From Sanderia malayensis (Eukaryota; Cnidaria; Scyphozoa; Semaeostomeae; Pelagiidae), in assembly GCA_013076295.1 (NCBI GenBank), contig RQOL01000535.1, positions 62,001 to 126,000 on the forward strand: a stretch of 64,000 nt of DNA, written 5' to 3'. The position numbers and the translations under genes were made by a program. Below the pieces are notes generated by a model. That model saw only the letters and a list, made by a program, of their open reading frames with translations, searched no databases and was not told the origin of the DNA. Below are positions 32,276 through 42,715 of this stretch, in pieces (positions within the stretch are counted from its first letter, which is position 1; each line of letters starts with the position of its first letter).

Positions 32276-34500
32276 ATGTTCGATGGAGACGAGACAAAGT
32301 ACGAGTTGTGGGAAGTAAAATTTCTTGGGTACTTACGTCTACGAAAACTACATAAGGTAGTCATCCCGAGTGAAGATGCACCAGATGCAGGATTGAATGC
32401 AAACGCATTTGCAGAGCTGGTTCAGTGCTTGGACGACAGAAGTTTGGCCTTAATAATCCGCGAAGCAAAGGACGATGGACGAAAGGCATTGGCCTTGCTG
32501 AGAGAACACTACCAAGGAAAGGGGAAACCAAGAGTGATTGCAATGTATACAGAGTTAACTTCATTGCAGATGAAGGAAAATGAGTCCACGACGGACTACA
32601 TTCTCCGAGCTGAAAAGACAGCAACCGCCCTAAAAACAGCAGGAGAAATCATAAGCAATGGTTTGCTAATAGCAATGGTGTTGAAAGGCTTACCAGATAG
32701 CTACAAAACCTTTGCAACAGTTGTAACACAGAGGGAAAAGCAAATGGAGTTTTCAGAGTTCAAGACAGCCCTCCGCAACTTCGAAGAAACGGAAAGAAGT
32801 TGCAATAGAACCTCAGAAAGCGGTGATAACATCATGCTACTAAGGCAAAAGTTTCAAGGAAACTGTTTTAAATGCGGTGAAAAGGGACACACGAGCAGAA
32901 ATTGCCAGAGCAGGACTGCAGTCAACAAAGTCACTAAATGGTGTTCAAAGTGCAGAAGCCCTACACACAACACGAAGGATTGTAGGAAGACACAAGGAGA
33001 TGCGGCGAAGAAGACCGAAGAGAAACAGAAAGAAGAAGAAGAAGAAGAGATACACGATTTTGCATTCAGCTTTAAAGATGAAGAAGTGAGAAGTAAGAGA
33101 ACTTCAGAGTTATTGCTAGATAGTGGGGCAACTAGCCATATTATAGTAGATCGAGAAAAGTTTGTAAGCTTTGATGATAACTATAACAGTAGCAATCATT
33201 TTATCGAATTAGCTGACGGGAGTAAGGCAAACGTGGTACAAGGTAAAGGAAGGGCTAAGGTTAAGCTTTACGACGCTAAGGGGAACCCCCAAGATGTAGT
33301 TCTCCACAATGCTCTGTATATTCCCTCGTATAGTCAGAATATATTTTCAATCTCTGCCGCAATCGATAGAGGGGCGTGCATTAATCTTGACAAAGATTCA
33401 AAGTACCTCAGGCAGCCGGACGGTAAAACTTTCGAAGTAGAACAAAAGGGTCGTTTGTATTACTTGAACAGTATTTCATCATCAAAAAACAATGCTAGTT
33501 CTTTGATGGATTGGCACAAAATAATGGGTCACTGCAATTTTCAAGATTTGCAAAAACTACCTAACGTGGTGAACGGTATGAAAATTCACGATCATAAACA
33601 AAACGAATGTATTGTTTGTAATATGGGCAAAATGTGTCAGACTAGGAATCGGAAGCCAGATGAAAGAGCCAAAGGGCCTCTTGAGTTTGTACACTGTGAT
33701 TTGGCCGGTCCGATAGACCCGAAAGCAAAGGACGGTTTCATGTGTGCATTGTGCTTTGTCGATGATTTCACTGGTATTCACATGGTTTATTTTCTTCAGC
33801 AGAAAAGTGATACCGTGGAAGCAACAAAAATGTTTTTGGCGGACATAGCCCCATTTGGTGAAGTGAAACGAATAAGAAGTGACAATGGAGGTGAATTCAT
33901 AAGTAAAGACTTTCGTAATTTATTAATTAGAAATAAGATTAAGCATGAAACATCTGCACCATACTCTCCACACCAGAATGGTACCGTGGAACGTGCATGG
34001 CGTAGTTTGTTTGACATGGCTAGATGTCTTTTGATTGAATCAAATTTACCTAAGACTTTATGGACTTACGCTGTAATGACAGCCGCATTTATTCGAAATC
34101 GTTGCTTTAATCCTAGACTAGATAAAACCCCGTACGAAGCTTTGACTGGAAAGAAACCAGATCTTAGCAATATGCATATTTTTGGCTCAATCGGTTACGC
34201 ATACGTACAAAATGCAAAGAAATTAGATGCACGTAGTAAGGAAGGTATATTTGTCGGATACGACAAAGGAAGTCCAGCCTATCTTGTTTATTATCCCGAA
34301 TCTAACGAAGTTAGAAGAGTACGATGCGTAAAGTTCAGTAAACAAATGTTTCACGAAAATAGAACGCCAACACACGAAGACGATATTGAATTCCCAGTCA
34401 CATAGACGCCAACAAACGTAGGTGACGAGATTGCGCAAGACGGAGAGATGATTGGCGATGACAAGGAAAACAGGGGACGTCGGTACCCCAAACGAACTCA
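32276..34500 (+). pseudogene. Copia gag-protease-integrase part
   Basis: Opens at ATG 32276, 25 bases after the LTR. The gag domain leads to a CCHC zinc knuckle CFKCGEKGHTSRNC and a second CxxC-H-C cluster (CSKCRSPTHNTKDC). Then come the aspartic protease motif LLLDSGATSHI, the integrase zinc-binding HxxxxH and CIVCNM, and a DDE core with CDLAGP, RSDNGGEF and HQNGTVERAWR (D, D and E all present). The frame is stopped by TAG at 34403-34405, a nonsense change, since the same frame continues to RRYPKRTHS just before the LINE. An overlapping antisense frame is chance. Confidence 0.9.
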
Positions 34501-36412
34501 CAGTAAACTATAGAGGCATTACTCTGGTAAGTTGTCTTGGAAAAGTGTTTACTGGGATTCTAAATAAAAGGTTATCAAGCTTTTTAGAAACTAATAGTTT
34601 ACTACTTGAAAATCAAGCTGGTTTTCGACATGGCTATTCTACAACTGATCATATATTGAACCTTCACCTTATTGCTGAATATTTCCTCAGCAAGGGAAAG
34701 AAACTATACTGCGCCTTCATTGATTATGAGAAAGCTTTTGACACTGTTTGGAGGAGTGGTCTTTGGATGAAATTGATTAATAATGGTATCAAGGGAAAAT
34801 GTCTTTCCGTAATTGTGAACATGTATAAAGGCATTAAGTCGATGGTAGCTAAGAATAATGATTATAGTGAGAGCTTTTTCTGTAATTCTGGTGTTAGACA
34901 AGGGGAGAACCTTTCACCTCTGCTTTTCTCGATTTTCTTAAATGATTTGGAGGCTTCTTTAGAACAATCAGCGTCAGATGGCGTTTTACTAGAATTCGAC
35001 AGTATTACATTACAACTTTTCAGTCTGTTATATGCTGATGATACTGTTCTTTTCGCTACATCACCTGAATCACTGCAAAACTCTTTGAACAATCTAGAAA
35101 ATTACAGTAACAGTTGGAAACTAAAAGTTAACATTGGGAAAACTAAGGTTATGATTTTTTCCAGAAGTGGCAGGTGGAGCAAAAAATTAAAATTTTGTGT
35201 CAATGGAAAAGATTTAGATATAGTAAGCGAGTTCAAGTATCTTGGGGTTACTTTTAAAAGTAATGGGAGGTTTTTAAGTGCAATGAAGTTATTGAAAACA
35301 CAGGCTGATAAGGCGATGAGATATATTGTTTCAAAAGCGAGAATGACTACCATGCCTGTTGATCTTCAATTAAAACTATTCGATTCGCTGGTTCTACCTA
35401 TAATAACGTATGGGGCAGAAGTATGGGGTTTAGAAAATACAAATATGATAGACGAGTTAGAAATTCAGTATTATAAATTAATCTTAAACTTACGAAAATC
35501 GACTCCTAAATATATGGCGTATGGGGAGCTAGGACGTTACCCTGTTTCAATTACAATAAAAATTAGGATTATTAGCTTTTGGGTTAAAATGCTAAGAGGA
35601 AAGGAAACTAAAATTTCCCTCAGTCTTTACAATAATTTGTTATCTAATTATGAAAACATAAGGTGGATGAAATCCGTGAAAAACATTCTTGATAGCTGTG
35701 GCATGTCCAATGTTTGGGATTCACCAACAGATACCCAATTACGTAGCATTGTAAATAGAGTTAAATTTATTTTAAAAGACCAATTTCTGCAACAATGGAA
35801 CAATGATATGCAAACGTCTCATAAGGGTAAAATGTACATGAAATTTAAAAAATCTTTCAAGATGGAAGAATATTTATGCAAACTACCAAGCAATCTTGCA
35901 CAACAACTGTGTTGGTTTAGAACAGCCAATCATAAGCTACCAGTTGAAACTGGTAGGTGGGCAAACATTGACTATGAATTGCGAAAATGTGATATGTGCA
36001 CATCAAATGAAATTGGGGATGAATACCACGCAATCGTCAAATGTGCAGCATTTTCTGACATAAGAAACAAATACATACCTAATTATTTCTATCGTTACCA
36101 ATCTATTTATAAGTTTGAAAGTCTGATGAAAACTACAAATAACCCACAATTGATAGCTAATGTAGCGAAATTTATAAGAGAAATCTCAAACTTTAGAAAA
36201 AGAAACCAAAACGTTCTGTAAAACAAATTCCATTTGTTGCTGAATTTGCCGTGTTGCTATGTATGTTTTATGTTCCTGAAGTTGATTTAAAACTCTAATC
36301 TTATCACTAGTTGATGTAAAGAGTTTTATTTGATTTAAATCTTTTAAAACATGCCTCATCTGGGGGTATGTAGTAATTGATTATTATTGATGATGATGAT
36401 GATGATGATGAC
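34501..36412 (+). mobile_element. LINE (non-LTR retrotransposon), 5'-truncated, inserted in Copia
   Basis: An open frame to 36221 encodes a reverse transcriptase from its first motif on: NYRGITLVSCLGKVF, NQAGFRHGYSTTDHIL, KKLYCAFIDYEKAFDTVWR, GVRQGENLSPLLFSIFLNDL and LLYADDTVLFA with the catalytic ADD. It is followed by a thumb/connector (GAEVWG) and a C-terminal CDMC...H...C cysteine motif. The upstream endonuclease is missing, as in 5'-truncated copies. A 180-bp tail ends in (TGATGA)n at about 36388-36412, a simple-repeat 3' end as in RTE/CR1/L2-like clades; the exact clade is uncertain. The frame is unbroken, so the insertion is recent. Confidence 0.88.
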
Positions 36413-37769
36413 ACGTTACGGCTCTGTCGAATATTCCACAGTCAGTGAGATTGATGATTTTGTTAACTATACAGTAGATTACTGTTACCGTGTTGCTAAT
36501 GTCCCAACGAGCCATAGTGAAGCTTTAAAATCAACGGAGACAAAACAATGGCAAACAGCCATGAGTGATGAAATGAAAGCTTTGAATGACAACGAAACAT
36601 TTGACTTAGTTACCCCACCAGAAGGCAGACAGATAGTGGGGGGGGGGGATGGGTATTTGCAGTAAAAATGGGGCCGAACGGAGAAGAGACGTATAAGGCT
36701 CGATACGTAGCAAAAGGATATTCGCAAGTCGCAGAAATTGATTACCAGGACACTTTTGCACCAACAGCCCGAATGAGTTCAGTGAGAATGCTAATGCAAC
36801 AAGCTGTCCAAAACAACATGGTCATTCATCAAATGGACGTTAAGACTGCTTATCTTAATGCGCCGATAGATTGCGAAATTTATGTTGAACAACCCGAAGG
36901 ATTTGAAAAGCGAGGCGAAAACAACGAGAAGTTAGTCTACAAATTAAATAAATCTTTGTATGGCCTAAAACAAAGTGGACGAAATTGGAATAATACACTC
37001 CACAATTTTTTGGTTGATGAAAAATTCTGCCAATCACTCGCAAATCCGTGTGTATACACCAAAAATTCCAAGCTTGGTGAAACAATTATTTTAATAATTT
37101 GGGTCGACGACATCATAATTACGGCGTCTAATCTGTCCTTGTTAGAAAGCGTTAAAACAGCTCTTTCTAAGAGATTCAAAATGAAAGACTTGGGCAAGCT
37201 TTCTTGGTTCCTAGGAACCAACTTTGAATGTAATGAAGATTGCATTAAAATGAACAGCACACAGTATATAGATAGGATCCTCTCAAAGTTCGATATGGCA
37301 GACTCTAAACCAAAACCCACCCCGTGTACCCCTGGAATAGAGAAGGAGAGTGACGAAGTCGAGTCGATTGTGTTGGATGATCCTCGATTATATGGAGCAA
37401 TTGTTGGGAGCTTGATCTATGTTATGACGGGTACCAGACCCGACATTTGTTATGCTGTGACAAAACTTTCACAGAACATGGCAAAGCCTTCTCAGTCAGA
37501 TCTCAGCGCAGCAAAAGATGTGCTCAGATATTTAAAAGGTTCACGTGAAAGAGGCCTAAATTTCGAAAAGTCAGAGATGCCCTTACAACTGACAGGGTTT
37601 TGTGATTCAGATTGGGGTGCATCTGTGAAGGACAGGCGTAGCATAACGGGCTATAATTTCCAATTGACGGATAGTGGTCCTTTAATCTCTTGGAAAAGTC
37701 GTAAACAGCAAACAGTAGCCCTATCTACTTGTGAAGCCGAATATATCTCGTTAGCTAATGCTGTTCAAG
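36413..37769 (+). pseudogene. Copia reverse transcriptase and RNase H (N-terminal part)
   Basis: After the LINE the Copia frame resumes at RYGSVEYSTVSE. It breaks in a run of eleven Gs at about 36638-36650, a length slippage, and continues from ATG 36668 with YKARYVAKGYSQ, FAPTARMSS, QMDVKTAYLNA, KSLYGLKQS and IIWVDDIIIT (YVDD-type catalytic box, here WVDD). RNase H follows with GFCDSDWGAS and STCEAEYISLANAVQ, where the hAT MITE cuts in. All palm motifs are present. Confidence 0.9.
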
Positions 37770-38462
37770 CAGGGGCGGATCTAGACCAAAATCTGACTGG
37801 TGCAATTTAGGGGTTTTTGGGGCGTGTCCCTAGGCTTTCGTATACTGCCACACCCCTTGACAGACAACACGTAATCATTGACTCAATAAATGCTTTCAAA
37901 TATTTCTTTGGTTGTTTAGAAGAAGCTTTAAAGTAAAACACAACATTTTAGAAGAAAACAAACGAAAATAATAAACGTATTACTTTTACGAGTTTCAGTT
38001 CAGGACATATTCAGGACAGGACTTCAGTATCAGTTACATCAAAATATCAACATTCCGATAAATACGTAATAATGACGTTTTGCCCCAGTCAGCCCTGCAT
38101 TTTCATTGGTAGATTGGTCTTTGCACCAGTGGAAATGACGTTTTGCACCAGTGAAAACTCATTTCATTGGCTAATGTTGAAATTTTGACACAATAAAACC
38201 CGGGTCACTGGGGCAGTAGAAAGCTGTGACGTGTCTCAATACAACGGGCAACACGTTTTTACAACCATTCTGCGTAAAGTTGGCCTAGCTTTTACAGCAT
38301 TGCCTACTGCGTGTGTGCTCTGGTTGACCTAAACAGTCAATCCAGCTGTGAATGTGGAACTATATTTTGTGTGAACGTTATCTTTAATCGATTACGTCAC
38401 TGCTTTTGGGAGAATCTGACTGGGGCAATTGCACCAGTTGCACCAGTCTATATCCGCCTCTG
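37770..38462. mobile_element. hAT-like MITE (693 bp) inside Copia RNase H
   Basis: Inverted ends CAGGGGCGGATCTAGAC and CAGAGGCGGATATAGAC, flanked by GTTCAAG at 37763-37769 and 38463-38469 (7 bp visible; hAT normally gives 8). Internal direct repeats of CCAGTG/CACCAGT. Removing it joins the RNase H frame precisely. Confidence 0.85.
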
Positions 38463-38753
38463 GTTCAAGAAGCAAAGTTCTTAAAACAATTATGCAATGA
38501 TATGAGTATTATGATTAAAAACATTTTAATTAACGTTGACAATCGAGGAGCAATTAATTTAGCTAAAAATCCTGTTAATCATCAAAGATCTAAACATATT
38601 GATATTAAGTACCATTTTATTAGATCAGAAATACAAAATGACAATGTAATTTTGCAGTATGTACCAACAGATGATAATGTGGCTGATGTTTTTACAAAGC
38701 CAGCCACTAGGGTAAAGTTAGATAAATTTAGACCTTTTATCATGGGAAAGTAA
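38463..38753 (+). pseudogene. Copia RNase H, C-terminal end
   Basis: Reads EAKFLKQLCNDM, VDNRGAINLAKNPVNHQRSK, HIDIKYHFIR and TDDNVADVFTKPA, the standard end of Copia polyproteins, with stop TAA at 38751-38753 some 33 bases before the 3' LTR. Confidence 0.9.
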
Positions 38754-38786
38754 ATTGTATTTCCATAGTATCAGAGCAAGTGGGGG

Positions 38787-38978
38787 TGTTGACATGTGTG
38801 CTCTGATACATGACTCACTTGCTTATATATTTAGTAACACGATGATTGATTGACCACATGATTATGTAGAATAAATTGTCAGCCTTGTATCAGAATATCT
38901 CTCTTTCGAATGAACATGCTATTGATTAAAGGTGTGTCTATCTTAGCTTCGCTCTAGCTGCGCGCAATGAGCCTAACA
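38787..38978 (+). repeat. 3' LTR of the Copia element (192 bp)
   Basis: TGTTGACATG to CCTAACA, nearly identical to 32060-32251. It is preceded by a polypurine tract AAGTGGGGG and followed by GATTC. Confidence 0.92.
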
Positions 38979-39441
38979 GATTCCAGTTTTGTTTTTACCG
39001 TGAAGTGTGGTTTGTGCACAGAATCTGTTTTAAGATAATGTGTAATATATTTGTTCTGCACTAATAATTCCAGCTATATTTAAACTTCTGTTAGAGTGCT
39101 CCTTGATGTTGTTCAGATTTGTTCGTAACTTAGGCCAAAGGTCACCGTTCTACTTCCTAGCACATACATTGTGGCCGTCTGCATGAATTCTGTATGTATT
39201 AGGGGTAGCATACTCTAGAATAGCATACCAAGTGTGATAAAGGGTAGCGTAACAATACCTTCCTTTAAACATGGGCTGGCGAGGTATGCAATTGCAAGTT
39301 TTGCTTTTTCGGTAAATATATTTATAGTTATGTTCACTAGTTGAATGGTAATAATAATAATAATTATTATTATTCCGTATTCCGTATTCCGGATTCCGGA
39401 TTCCGGATTCCGGATTCCGAATTCGGGTTTTAAAGATAGCC

Positions 39442-39740
39442 AGTTTGATCCCATTTTGTTTGAAAGTCTTCTCATCCAACGCGACCACCCCTCCCTTAAC
39501 AATCAAATGTCTAGCATTCCCCTACAGCTATTTTAATTTATTGTTGTTTTCTTTGTTTTTCATTGCATTTTAGCTTGTATGTTGCCTCTCAACCATTTCG
39601 CAATTGTATTCTTTTCTTTTAGTTATGCCTTTGTTTTCTTATATTTTAATATTGCATTTACTTTACTTCTTGTCATCTGAGGATGCTGCCAATAACTCAG
39701 CGAAACGTTATGTGATTTTTTACTGGTTATGTCGTAGTTA
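39442..39740 (+). pseudogene. Penelope-like element, right piece: end of the endonuclease frame and 3' region
   Basis: Directly after M3 the plus strand reads FDPILFESLLIQRDHPSLN and SSIPLQLF then stop (about 39536). This is the conserved C-terminal end of Penelope-like GIY-YIG proteins and continues the frame broken at 17512. A pyrimidine-rich 3' region follows with a hammerhead-like motif at 39677-39712. Confidence 0.85.
39677..39712 (+). ncRNA. Candidate hammerhead ribozyme core of the Penelope-like element
   Basis: CTGAGGA at 39677-39683 fits the CUGANGA box. GCTG (39685-39688) pairs with CAGC (39698-39701) as stem II, directly followed by GAAAC at 39702-39706. A short ACGTTATGT could form stem III. 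Penelope-like elements are known to carry hammerheads in this place. The base after the short stem III is G where cleavable ribozymes need A, C or U, and one extra base lies before stem II, so this copy may be inactive. Confidence 0.4.
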
Positions 39741-40690
39741 ATTTTATTTTATGGATTTGTCAATTGGATTTGTCAACTAAGTTTGTCTCTGGTTTATTCA
39801 TCATGTCTACTCTTATCGTCGTGTACATTTTAAAATGTTTGCATACAATTCGTTTTCCACCTGATATTTCCATTACTAAGTAGCTACTAAACAAGTCGTA
39901 GAAATCAATGAGATGAAGTTTATATACCGCTAGTTCTAACACTTATCTAAAATTACCGAAAAAGGAATAATGTTCCTTGAAGATTATGTTTGACCAATCA
40001 AAATAAGTCAAGTAACTGATCTGGTAGAAAATTACGAAATATAAAATCAATGTTCAACTGAAAGCGACTGCGAAATTAGAACGATATAAAATCAAAGTTC
40101 AAATGTTGCTAAAGCCCAACTGTTGCTATAGTTTCAAGCATCGTTGTTTTGTTCTTTCCTGTATGCTTTCCTGGCCATAGCTGTAATGACCGATGCCGAC
40201 CATAACGTCATCGCTCTTTTTAAGTGCTTCAGCGCTTCTTGCACCCTTTGTCAGGGAATGCCATATGCAAAATCATGACGCTTGAGTTGCAAATGAAGAT
40301 GGTTTACGATAACCTCTTATAACCTCTGGAGTTATGTTTGGGATATTCTTAGCTGCGTAGGCTGCAATGAAATAACAAAATTGCTTAACTAATAGATGGC
40401 AACAGAAATAAGTAGTTGCAAATGTAGTAATGTTAAGCGTAAGTTCCACGAGCAATTTTTCCATGATAATTTTTCTTTGACAACTTTTTTTGGTCGTGTG
40501 GATGTGGTCAATTTGAGCTCATATGACAATTTTTCATATGACAAATGCACTTGTTCAAAAGCTAGCATGCCAGCTTTTATTTGCCATATGAAAAATTGTC
40601 ATATGCGAAACTTGCCCGTGTAAACGACTCAGCAAGTGAACTTGACAGTACGAAGTCGGAGAGGTACAAGAATCGCAGTATCAAAAAAAC
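39740..40690. other. Unannotated stretch with a degraded inverted-repeat MITE
   Basis: Mostly AT-rich without genes. At 40430-40460, GCGTAAGTTCCACGAGCAAT recurs inverted at about 47880-47900, and internal AATTTTTCATATGAC repeats form hairpins; probably a Harbinger-type MITE end. The complete boundaries are not clear. Confidence 0.35.
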
Positions 40691-40699
40691 CGAATATTA

Positions 40700-41163
40700 A
40701 GCGCCCCCTTCTTAATAGAAGAGATACGGTATAGATACGGTAATAATAGCGTAGAAACATGTGAATAGACATTAATTCCTTTTTTTATCAATGGCAACAT
40801 AAGCAAGTAGTTTAGGACCAAAGTTAGTCATTATATCTTAAGGAAAATATCCATTTTTAATGTTTGTCAATTCAATGTCCATGTGTGCGGCTTTACCATG
40901 CTGTCGCTTCTTCATTTCTTCTAAAAAAATGCTAACATAGCACTTTTTTAACGTATGTCAATCAATAACAATTGGAACTTTGTTATTATTGATTATTGTT
41001 ATATACTATTATTGTTAATATAAGATTATTGTTTTGTTTTTGAAGATGCTCGATTTTAAAATTTTAGAATTATGAAATGACCGCCCCCCTCCAATAAGCG
41101 CCCCCTCTAATAAGCCCCCCCCCCAATTTTGCGAAATATTTAATAAGCGCCCGGGCGCTTAAG
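40700..41163. mobile_element. Decayed AAGCGCCC-type MITE
   Basis: Matches the element at 55853-56276 throughout (TAGCGTAGAAACATGTGAATAG, AATAAGCGCCCGGGCGCTTA pieces), but its left end is rearranged (GATACGGTATAGATACGGTA). Non-coding. Confidence 0.7.
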
Positions 41164-42178
41164 GAGATTTCTCTGTTCATTTAGGAGATTTCTCTCCTTG
41201 ATTTGCCTGCTCTTAAAGGGCTACTCCCACCATATTTTTTTTGTTCCATTTCTGGGTAGTTTTGGCGTAAAAACAGGTATTCCGGTTTTTAAATTTTTAA
41301 ATTCGCTCATTAACACCCTTTTTTACGTCTCCAAACATGCGCATTCCAGAAAAAAATCGGGCAAAAAGAAAACTGGGGCGAGGCCGGTGTGACGTACATG
41401 GCGGAACGCAGGAAGTTTACTTTATTGTGTTCAGTACAAAAGTCCCCACGAAAATGTTTTGCATATCTATAGTCAAAACGAAGTCGTATTTCGAAAATTA
41501 AACCGTGCCACGCACTAGTTCAGAATCTAAGGAATCTGTTGATGCCTCGTTGATCATGAAAAACGTAAGTTTTTTCACACAAATGAGGATGATTTGCTCA
41601 CGCTTATGCTGCAAGCCGGCGGGTTTTTCGACCTCAACGTTGCAGTCTCGAGCGAGCTTCACACACAGTCTCAGTGGTGCGGGATGGTTTTAAACAACAA
41701 TATGAATTAGAAATCTATTCAATTAAAGAGGAGCAAGCTCTCTTTCAACAATTTTTCGATAGAATTGATAGTATGGAAAATTGGTGAGCTCTTATCTATG
41801 CATTTATAAGATTTAAACCAGATCGGGTCAGTCAAAAATTTGCAAAATTGCTAGGCCGAGCAGGTCCTGGCACGGGTAAAGCAGAAGTCTGTTATTTTGG
41901 ACAAATAATGCATAAAACTAGCCCTATTTGTCTTATCTGATGTGTATTTGAAGCAGCAGCTCATATTTTGGTAATAGTAATATTTTGGTAAGTGTAGTTA
42001 TGGTCATAGCTGCGTAGAAAAACTAGAAAATCCCTTCCAGGAGTGTAAACATTAATGTCCAGAGATCGAAGATTTCACAAGTTCAATGTGAACTCGAAGA
42101 GAAACTTTCCAGCACAATGTTGGGCTTCATACTGGTGTTCTGGTTTTGATCATATTGTCTGACTTTGCCAACAATATA

Positions 42179-42691
42179 CTTCAATCGGAGAAGCTTTCGC
42201 GAGACGAAAAAACGCGAAATTTCTGGAATTAACTTTCGCGTTTTAGGCAAAATCGGATATTTTGCGAGAATAAACTTTCACGAATTCCAAGTATGAACAG
42301 AAATTTTAAACAGAAACCTTGAAGTAGTTTTTATTCAAAGTAAAACTTTTTCATAAATCATTTTTACAACGTTAACAGAAGAAGAACAATATTGTAATAA
42401 GTCAGCTTCGCTTCCATATTCACTCTGCCTTCCCTTTTTTTCCATGAAACTAAGTAATGAATAAATATTTTTCTTTGTTAATCGCCTTTCACTTTGGGAT
42501 TACCAGTTTTTCACAATAGCGTTTTTGCGAGAATAAATTTTCGCGAATTTCTAATTTTGAAACTTTTATCAAGAATAGACTTTCGCGAATTTCATATTTT
42601 AGAAAATTTCGCGCAATAAACTTTCGCGAATTTTGGCCAAAAATGCGAAAATCGCGAAAGTTTCTTCCCGCGAAAGTTTCTCCGATTAAAG
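42179..42691. mobile_element. TA-target MITE with CGCGAAAGTTT repeats
   Basis: Ends CTTCAATCGGAGAAGCTTTC and CTTTAATCGGAGAAACTTTC are inverted and flanked by TA. Internal copies of TTTCGCGAATTT recur several times on both strands. Non-coding, mariner-type. Confidence 0.8.
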
Positions 42692-42715
42692 TACACCTTT
42701 ACTTTGCCTTAGGTA

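Larger units (their letters stand above)
32060..38978 (+). mobile_element. Copia (Pseudoviridae-type) LTR retrotransposon with two later insertions
   Basis: Two near-identical 192-bp LTRs bracket one gag-pol region in the order gag, protease, integrase, reverse transcriptase, RNase H, which is the Copia order. A purine tract AAGTGGGGG lies directly before the 3' LTR. A LINE fragment (about 34501-36412) and an hAT MITE (37770-38462) interrupt pol. Without them the element is about 4.3 kb. It sits inside M3. Confidence 0.92.
17513..39441. mobile_element. Foldback element M3 (outermost doll; about 1.9 kb without later insertions)
   Basis: The ends are inverted copies starting GGCTATCTTTAAAAC, followed by short CCGGAATCCGGAT-type repeats, an AATAAT tract and about 230 bp of unique matching sequence (17513-17800 versus 39135-39441). 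TSD AGTTTGATC. The remaining M3-specific interior is about 17800-18114, 31237-32059 and 38979-39135; it encodes nothing but carries a promoter-like module at 31583-31812. Long inverted ends, a terminal GG and a 9-bp duplication resemble non-autonomous Mutator-like (MULE) elements; that classification is inference. Everything else inside arrived later. Confidence 0.85.

Noticed and set aside
36387..36412. Coding methionine run (MMMMMMM) at a frame start
   Set aside because: It is the (TGATGA) tail of the LINE, not a protein start.
37770..38462. Part of the Copia polyprotein
   Set aside because: Inverted CAGRGGCGGAT ends and a GTTCAAG duplication show an hAT MITE; removing it joins the RNase H frame.
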